Shown piece by piece: positions 6,354 to 10,423 of a stretch of 10,423 nt of DNA. Within the stretch, counting starts at the first letter, position 1. The number at the start of each line of letters is the position of its first letter. The notes beneath the pieces were generated by a model. The model was not told the DNA's origin. It worked only from the letters and a program-made list of their open reading frames with translations, and searched no databases. Origin of the DNA: Bdellovibrio sp. CG10_big_fil_rev_8_21_14_0_10_47_8 (GTDB taxonomy: Bacteria; Bdellovibrionota; Bdellovibrionia; Bdellovibrionales; Bdellovibrionaceae); the NCBI GenBank assembly GCA_002773975.1, contig PEZR01000093.1:9638-20060 (forward strand), given 5' to 3'. A program made the position numbers and the translations under genes.

Positions 6354-7660
6354 ATTTGAGAGATCAGTTTGAATCCTTTCAAAAAAAATCGAACCTGGTA
6401 GCCCCGTGGAATCAGGTGCGCAGAAATGGATTTAATTATTTTGAAAAGGCGGGCCTTCCGTCGAAAAAACTCGAGGACTGGAAATATACCAGTCTTCAAG
6501 GGCTTCAACATGAGCAGTTGCTTCCGCCGTTGGTTCGAACGCCGATGGCCACTGGGGACTTGCACGAAAAGCTCAGCGGCTATTTATCCAAGTCTTTTTT
6601 TAATTTAGTTTTTGTGAACGGAGAGTTGTCCGCTAGGTTGTCAGACTTGGACGTGTTGAATCGAAAATATTGGCGGATTTCTTCTTTGGGTGAGCTGCTC
6701 GAACAAAGAACGATGAATGTTGTTAAGACCATCCGACAACGCAGAAAGAAGTCTCCTCAACTCCGCCAGGATTCGATGGAAGCATTAAATTCTGGCTTTG
6801 CCAGAGACGGCATCGTCATCGATGTGCCCGCGGAGAGCAGCCTTGAAAAACCCTTGCAGATTTTATTTTACAATGAGCAGGCGGGTGCCTTTTATCCAAA
6901 GGTTCTGATTTGTGTCGGGGAAAGAGCAAAGTTGGCTCTTGTTGAATCGCACGTCAGTCACGGAGCTCAACACCTGACCAGCGCTGTGAGCGAAATTGTG
7001 GTCAAAGATTCGGCCAGCTTAGAGTACGTGCATCTTCAAGACGAGGCCCAGGATGTTACAAGCATTGCCAGAACACGGATCTTTTTGGACGCCAACGCGA
7101 ACTTGGAGTGTTTGAGCTACGCGGTGGGCGCCAAAGTTGCTAGACACAATTTGGATATTCACTGTTTGGGTCAAGGGGCCACTGCAAAGTCCTATGGGTT
7201 GACCATGGCCAATGGTGATCAACACATTGATCACATGACGCTGATTGAACACGTGGTCGGAAATTGTGTGACAGAACAGCTCTATAAGTCAGTGGTGGAT
7301 GATCGCTCAGCGGCAATTTTTCGCGGTGGTGTTTATATTCATCAAGGAGCAGATAAGGCTTCGAGCGAACAGTTGAATCACAATCTGATTCTGAGCGCCA
7401 AGGCAGAGGTTGATAGCATTCCTCAACTTGATATTTATGCTGATGATGTCAAGGCCACCCACGGAAGCACCGTGGGTCAATTGAATGCCGACGAGATTTT
7501 TTATCTTCAGAGCCGTGCGATCACCCGGGGAAAAGCAATAGAGATGTTGAGCTTGGGTTTTGTGAACGATTTGGTGGATCGTATGTCTGACCTTGAAGTG
7601 CGTTCTTGGCTGAGAAGTCACCTGCTGCGAGTCTATCAAGAAAAACGAGGGCAGGGATGA
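6350..7660 (+). CDS. sufD: SufD, partner subunit of SufB
   Basis: 436 residues from ATG 6350, which overlaps the sufC stop as ATGA (E. coli SufD has 423). The N-terminal half is weakly conserved, with the family's KLEDWKYTSL (40-49). Residues about 150-415 are the SufB/SufD beta-helix domain, and the block PQLDIYADDVKATHGSTVGQ (358-377) is diagnostic. His371 corresponds to E. coli His360, needed with SufB Cys405 for cluster assembly. The residue two before it, Cys358 in E. coli, is Ala369 here. A basic patch TIRQRRKKSPQLRQ (127-140) lies just before the beta domain. SufD heterodimerises with SufB and is also linked to iron acquisition in the SUF pathway. No strong Shine-Dalgarno is seen, so translation is probably coupled to sufC. 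Confidence 0.95.
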   Translation: MNLRDQFESFQKKSNLVAPWNQVRRNGFNYFEKAGLPSKKLEDWKYTSLQGLQHEQLLPPLVRTPMATGDLHEKLSGYLSKSFFNLVFVNGELSARLSDLDVLNRKYWRISSLGELLEQRTMNVVKTIRQRRKKSPQLRQDSMEALNSGFARDGIVIDVPAESSLEKPLQILFYNEQAGAFYPKVLICVGERAKLALVESHVSHGAQHLTSAVSEIVVKDSASLEYVHLQDEAQDVTSIARTRIFLDANANLECLSYAVGAKVARHNLDIHCLGQGATAKSYGLTMANGDQHIDHMTLIEHVVGNCVTEQLYKSVVDDRSAAIFRGGVYIHQGADKASSEQLNHNLILSAKAEVDSIPQLDIYADDVKATHGSTVGQLNADEIFYLQSRAITRGKAIEMLSLGFVNDLVDRMSDLEVRSWLRSHLLRVYQEKRGQG

Positions 7661-8883
7661 GTCTGATTGAGAAAAATAAATTTCGAGCTGATTTTCCGGC
7701 GCTGACGCAACGGATCCGTGGAAAGTCCTTGGTTTATCTCGATAGCGCCGCCACTGCGATCAAGCCTTGGCCCGTGATTGAAAAAATTGGCCATTTTTAT
7801 ACCTATGAGACGGCCAATGTTCACCGAGGGGCGCATTACTTGGCAGACAAAGCGACGGTTGCTTTCGAGGCGTCCAGAGAACGAGTTCGATCTTTTCTGA
7901 ATGCGAGTTCCACAGATGAGATTATTTTTACCGCCGGAACGACGGCCTCCATCAATTTGGTCGCACAAAGCTGGGGTCGGACTTTTTTAAAAGCTCAGGA
8001 TGAGATTGTCATTTCTGAGATGGAACATCACGCCAATATCGTACCTTGGCAGATGGTGTGCGAGCAGACTGGATCAAAACTAAAGATTGTTCCCATCATG
8101 GATAATGGCGAGCTGGACATGGAAAAACTCGAAAAAACATTATCTTCTCGAACGAAAATCTTGGCGCTCACTCATTGTTCAAACACTCTCGGCAGTTTTG
8201 TGGATATCAAAGCGGCGGCGAAAATGGCGCGAAGGTGCGGAGCGCTGATTTTAGTGGATGGGGCTCAGGCGGTTGCAGCGACTCCGGTCGACGTGCAGGA
8301 TTTGGACGTGGATTTTTATACATTCTCAGGCCACAAAATATTTGGTCCCTATGGGATTGGCGTGCTGTACGGCCGAAAGGATCTCTTGCAACAAATACCG
8401 CCCTATCAAGGCGGAGGAAGCATGATTTCCACCGTGACCTTTGAAAACACAACCTACAACGAGCTTCCTTATAAGTTCGAGGCGGGGACGCCCAATATCG
8501 AGGGCGTGATCGCTCTCGGAGCTGCTCTGGAGTACGTCACTGACAAAGTAGGGTTTGCACAGATTCAAGAAATCGAACACCAACTTTTGACCGAGGCGAC
8601 TACAAAACTTCAGGCTATTCCTGGAGTTAAAATATTTGGTCAGGCAAAAATGAAGGCTCCTATCCTGTCTTTTGTGGTGGGCTCACAGCACCCCTCTGAT
8701 GTTGCACAGATTCTCGATCAAGAAGGGATCGCTGTTCGGGCGGGACACCACTGCTGTATGCCGTTAATGAAGCGTTTGGGGGTTCCTGGAACCGTTAGGG
8801 CCTCTTTCTCATTATTTAATAATCAAGCTGATATTGATACCTTGGTTCGCGGTGTGATCAAGGCTCAGGAGATGCTTCAATGA
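7657..8883 (+). CDS. sufS: SufS, type II cysteine desulfurase (PLP enzyme)
   Basis: 408 residues (E. coli SufS 406). It converts L-cysteine to alanine and a persulfide on its active-site cysteine, supplying sulfur to SufB. Visible residues are His124 in EMEHHAN, Asp201 and Gln204 in VDGAQA for PLP, the Schiff-base Lys227 in SGHKIFGPYG, and the catalytic Cys366 in RAGHHCCMPLM (361-371). Arg380 is the substrate carboxylate binder. A second cysteine, Cys367, directly follows the catalytic one where E. coli has Ala. The compact active-site loop marks type II enzymes, which need a SufE or SufU sulfur acceptor; none is encoded nearby. ATG 7657 overlaps the sufD stop as ATGA and has AGGG upstream. 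A longer frame from 7606 exists, but its extra residues fall inside sufD and are not family-like. Confidence 0.96.
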   Translation: MSLIEKNKFRADFPALTQRIRGKSLVYLDSAATAIKPWPVIEKIGHFYTYETANVHRGAHYLADKATVAFEASRERVRSFLNASSTDEIIFTAGTTASINLVAQSWGRTFLKAQDEIVISEMEHHANIVPWQMVCEQTGSKLKIVPIMDNGELDMEKLEKTLSSRTKILALTHCSNTLGSFVDIKAAAKMARRCGALILVDGAQAVAATPVDVQDLDVDFYTFSGHKIFGPYGIGVLYGRKDLLQQIPPYQGGGSMISTVTFENTTYNELPYKFEAGTPNIEGVIALGAALEYVTDKVGFAQIQEIEHQLLTEATTKLQAIPGVKIFGQAKMKAPILSFVVGSQHPSDVAQILDQEGIAVRAGHHCCMPLMKRLGVPGTVRASFSLFNNQADIDTLVRGVIKAQEMLQ

Positions 8884-9440
8884 GCACACAAGAAGTATTG
8901 ATTCGAATTCAAGCCACCCCTAATCCCAATGCCTGGAAATTTGTGTTGGATCGTCCGGTTTTGCTCGAGGGCAAGGCTACCTATTCCAATGCGGATGAGG
9001 CCTATGGCAATCGGATGGCGTTGGACTTGATCACCATTGAGGGCGTAAAGCAGGTTCACTTTTTTCAAAATGTGATTACGATCACTCATCGAATTGACGT
9101 GGATCCTGAAAAATTGCAACAAGAGGTGTGCTCGGTGATCCAGACGCGTTTACCTGTGCATGATCCAAGCTATGGTATTCAGAAATCAAAACTCGATCTC
9201 CGAAAGACTTTGCCAGAAGATGTTCAGCAAATTGAGGCCATTTTAGATCGGACGATACGTCCTGGATTACAGGGTGATGGCGGAGATATCGAAGTGATCA
9301 AGTTCGAAGACAACAAGCTTTATGTGCACTATGAGGGCGCTTGTGGGACTTGTCCAAGCTCAACGACTGGAACTCTGATGGCGATCGAGGGGATATTAAG
9401 AGATGAGCTGAATACTCAGATTGAGGTTATTCCGCTCTAA
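8880..9440 (+). CDS. Nfu-type iron-sulfur cluster carrier (Nfu N domain plus NifU C-terminal domain)
   Basis: 186 residues. Residues 7-95 are an Nfu N-terminal domain, recognised by RIQATPNPNAWKFVLDRPVL (9-28). Residues 112-186 are a NifU C-terminal domain with LQGDGGDIEV (130-139) and the cluster-binding CGTC motif (Cys155 and Cys158). This two-domain order is that of mitochondrial NFU1 and its bacterial relatives, not of E. coli NfuA, whose N-domain is an A-type-like fold. Such proteins bind a bridging [4Fe-4S] cluster between two monomers and deliver it to apo-enzymes such as aconitase or lipoate synthase. As last gene of the operon it probably takes clusters from SufBCD. Its ATG overlaps the sufS stop as ATGA. 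It is not the SufU-type scaffold, which lacks this domain arrangement. Confidence 0.92.
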   Translation: MSTQEVLIRIQATPNPNAWKFVLDRPVLLEGKATYSNADEAYGNRMALDLITIEGVKQVHFFQNVITITHRIDVDPEKLQQEVCSVIQTRLPVHDPSYGIQKSKLDLRKTLPEDVQQIEAILDRTIRPGLQGDGGDIEVIKFEDNKLYVHYEGACGTCPSSTTGTLMAIEGILRDELNTQIEVIPL

Positions 9441-9561
9441 CGACGGTGGCGGGTTGCCGAGAAGTCTGTTCTATTTTACTGGCCTTTGCCAGAGCTAATC
9501 CAAATAAGAACAAAAACAGACCAATAGATATTGTCAGGGGCTTTTTCATTTTCAGGTTCAT
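9427..9561 (-). CDS. Small predicted exported or membrane protein (40-44 residues)
   Basis: This short frame runs from ATG 9561 (44 residues) or ATG 9549 (40 residues) to TAA at 9429-9427. The N-terminus, MKKPLTISIGLFLFLFGLA from the second ATG, is a textbook positively charged plus hydrophobic stretch. It ends ALAKAS, so the product would be a signal peptide with a tiny mature part or a single-span membrane protein. AAGGAG (9567-9562) directly abuts the first ATG and lies 12 nt before the second, so neither spacing is ideal. It follows the 206-residue gene by about 50 nt on the same strand, and its last 14 nt overlap the 3' end of the convergent nfu gene. I do not recognise it. Confidence 0.42.
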   Translation of the reverse strand: MNLKMKKPLTISIGLFLFLFGLALAKASKIEQTSRQPATVVRAE

Positions 9562-9604
9562 CTCCTTGTTGGTGATCGCGCAGTCGTTGCGTGAATTATT
9601 ATTC

Positions 9605-9626
9605 AGCGCTTACTGATGCGCTTTTT
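9605..9626 (+). terminator. Weak candidate intrinsic terminator of the suf operon
   Basis: AGCGC (9605-9609) and GCGCT (9618-9622) can pair around an 8-nt loop, followed by T residues to 9626. The 5-bp stem is short for an intrinsic terminator. Its place, 165 nt after the nfu stop and inside the end of the convergent gene, makes it possible but not compelling. No better terminator is visible between 9441 and 9605. Confidence 0.25.
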
Positions 9627-10230
9627 CCATCTTCTCTTTATTTAGTGTTGCAGCAGATTCATTTTTTCTCAAGACTAGTTCTTCCATTTGATTTTGCGAC
9701 TCATCACTGCCGACGGCTTCTTCGGTCCATTCAGGACGAATATTTGTGGCAAAACTTCCTGAATTTGCGTACTGCACTCCCTGTGAAGATCCGTTCACAT
9801 TCAAGGTCACATTTTTTGCTAAGCCCTCTTTGGAAACTCCGAGCACGGAAATTTCTGTGGTGGCAGTTTGTCCAGGTTGAACTCCTGGCCATGAATCTTC
9901 AAGCTCGCCGGATACGACCGAAGCTCCCTCGGGAAGGATCCAGTGATAGGTAAGCTCTCCGTTTTGAACTGGGTGATTCAAAGTCACTTGGGCTCGAAGC
10001 CTCAACTCTTGATCATCAGTTTCAGGGATTCCCCCAATGACAGAAATCTTAACCTCGAAGGCTTGATTGATTTTTCCAAATGGAGAGTGGGCCCATGGCT
10101 TCAATTTTAATTTTGGCGCTGGCAAATCCACAGAAGCGGGTGAGCGGTCAGCAGAATTCCAAAAGTAAATTCCAAGATATCCCACGCAAAATCCGATCAT
10201 GCTGATCAGTGCAACTTTTTTTATGGACAT
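9610..10230 (-). CDS. Hypothetical membrane-anchored protein with a predicted beta-rich domain
   Basis: 206 residues, not recognised. Residues 5-24 form a hydrophobic helix after a short basic start (MSIKK), so the protein is probably anchored in the inner membrane or exported, with the rest in the periplasm. Residues about 57-148 alternate hydrophobic and polar residues in strands (LRLRAQVTLNHP, GELTYHWILPEGASVVSGEL, ATTEISVLG, KNVTLNVNG), suggesting an Ig-like or beta-sandwich domain. The C-terminal 40 residues are charged and probably helical (EELVLRKNESAATLNKEK). No catalytic motif or lipobox is evident. ATG 10230 overlaps the preceding gene by 10 nt and has GGAGGGAG about 8 nt upstream, so both are co-transcribed and possibly act together. 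A role in surface assembly is only a guess. Confidence 0.75.
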   Translation of the reverse strand: MSIKKVALISMIGFCVGYLGIYFWNSADRSPASVDLPAPKLKLKPWAHSPFGKINQAFEVKISVIGGIPETDDQELRLRAQVTLNHPVQNGELTYHWILPEGASVVSGELEDSWPGVQPGQTATTEISVLGVSKEGLAKNVTLNVNGSSQGVQYANSGSFATNIRPEWTEEAVGSDESQNQMEELVLRKNESAATLNKEKMEKAHQ

Positions 10231-10423
10231 AAACGTTCGCTCCCTCCGTTGGTATCCAGATAATATCTCGCAGTTGTGTTTACATTGTCTGGGTCCGCCA
10301 TGATTTGAATCAAATAGTATCCGGCAGATTTTCCACTCAGACTGATGGACTCCAGACCCGAACCGCCGCTCTCTGGATAAAAGCGGGCACTCTGGCCGGC
10401 CATTGTGGATGAATCCGTGAAAC
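10221..10423 (-). CDS. C-terminal end of an unidentified protein (cut by right window edge)
   Basis: The frame is open to the right edge, giving at least 66 codons before TAA at 10223-10221. An internal ATG at 10403-10401 exists, but open codons precede it, so the gene most likely begins outside the window. The visible part is rich in Ser, Gly and Tyr and ends GGSERLCP; the stretch SGKSAGYYLIQIMADPDN may be an extracellular or periplasmic beta-rich tail. I do not recognise it. It overlaps the start of the 206-residue gene by 10 nt on the same strand, indicating one transcript. Reading frame and overlap support it as real; its function is unknown. Confidence 0.55.
   Translation of the reverse strand, partial: FTDSSTMAGQSARFYPESGGSGLESISLSGKSAGYYLIQIMADPDNVNTTARYYLDTNGGSERLCP

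Noticed and set aside
7606..7656. N-terminal extension of SufS from an upstream in-frame start
   Set aside because: The extra residues overlap the sufD coding end and do not match SufS. The ATGA overlap start at 7657 has a better ribosome binding context and gives family-typical length.
8175..8583. Alternative-frame ORFs inside sufS on both strands
   Set aside because: Shadows of a well-conserved cysteine desulfurase; composition is not protein-like and no start signals are present.
9479..9492. Perfect 5-bp hairpin CTGGC/GCCAG with a 4-nt loop after nfu
   Set aside because: No T-run follows on either strand, and it falls within the small frame where it encodes the Leu-Ala-Lys-Ala segment; not a terminator.
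1..10423. CRISPR arrays, tRNA or rRNA genes, insertion sequences, attachment sites
   Set aside because: No direct-repeat arrays, cloverleaf-like sequences, transposase-like proteins or terminal inverted repeats were seen on reading either strand.

Overview
The window shows a Gram-negative bacterium with moderate GC and dense gene packing. It carries two recognisable housekeeping operons plus a poorly characterised gene cluster. The general character (SUF cassette ending in an NFU1-type protein, a short TonB-like TolA, several unrecognised envelope proteins) would fit a Bdellovibrionota/Oligoflexia-type organism. That assignment is an impression from protein style, not something the sequence proves.

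Left third (1-3612, all minus strand). Reading leftwards from 3612: a membrane-anchored protein resembling a glycerophosphodiester phosphodiesterase that has lost its catalytic residues (2806-3612), then tolQ (1970-2653), tolR (1549-1965), a short tolA/tonB-like gene (779-1552) and the first 256 codons of tolB (1-769, cut by the window edge). tolQ to tolB are separated by 4 nt, a 4-nt overlap and 9 nt, so they form one operon. The products make the inner-membrane motor TolQR, the trans-periplasmic transducer TolA and the periplasmic beta-propeller TolB, which together energise outer-membrane constriction and integrity. Pal is probably further left, outside the window.

Middle (3613-9440, plus strand). 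A 91-nt divergent intergenic region precedes a SUF iron-sulfur cluster assembly operon: an Rrf2/IscR-type regulator with three cysteines, then sufB, sufC, sufD, sufS and an Nfu-type carrier. All junctions from sufB onward overlap by 1-4 nt, implying translational coupling. SufS takes sulfur from cysteine, the SufBCD ATPase scaffold builds the cluster, and Nfu hands it to target proteins. No SufE, SufU or SufA is present in the cassette. The regulator presumably senses cluster status and controls the operon.

Right end (9427-10423, minus strand). Three genes converge on the suf operon: the C-terminal end of an unidentified gene entering from the right edge, an overlapping gene for a 206-residue protein with an N-terminal membrane segment, and a small ORF of 40-44 residues with a signal-peptide-like start whose 3' end overlaps the end of nfu by 14 nt. 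None has a recognised function.

There is no gene-free stretch longer than 300 bases. No tRNA, rRNA, CRISPR array, insertion sequence or phage gene was seen. I found no convincing new system. The points most worth a second look are the catalytically dead GDPD-like protein, the unusual residues in SufD, SufS and the regulator, and the three unrecognised proteins at the right end.
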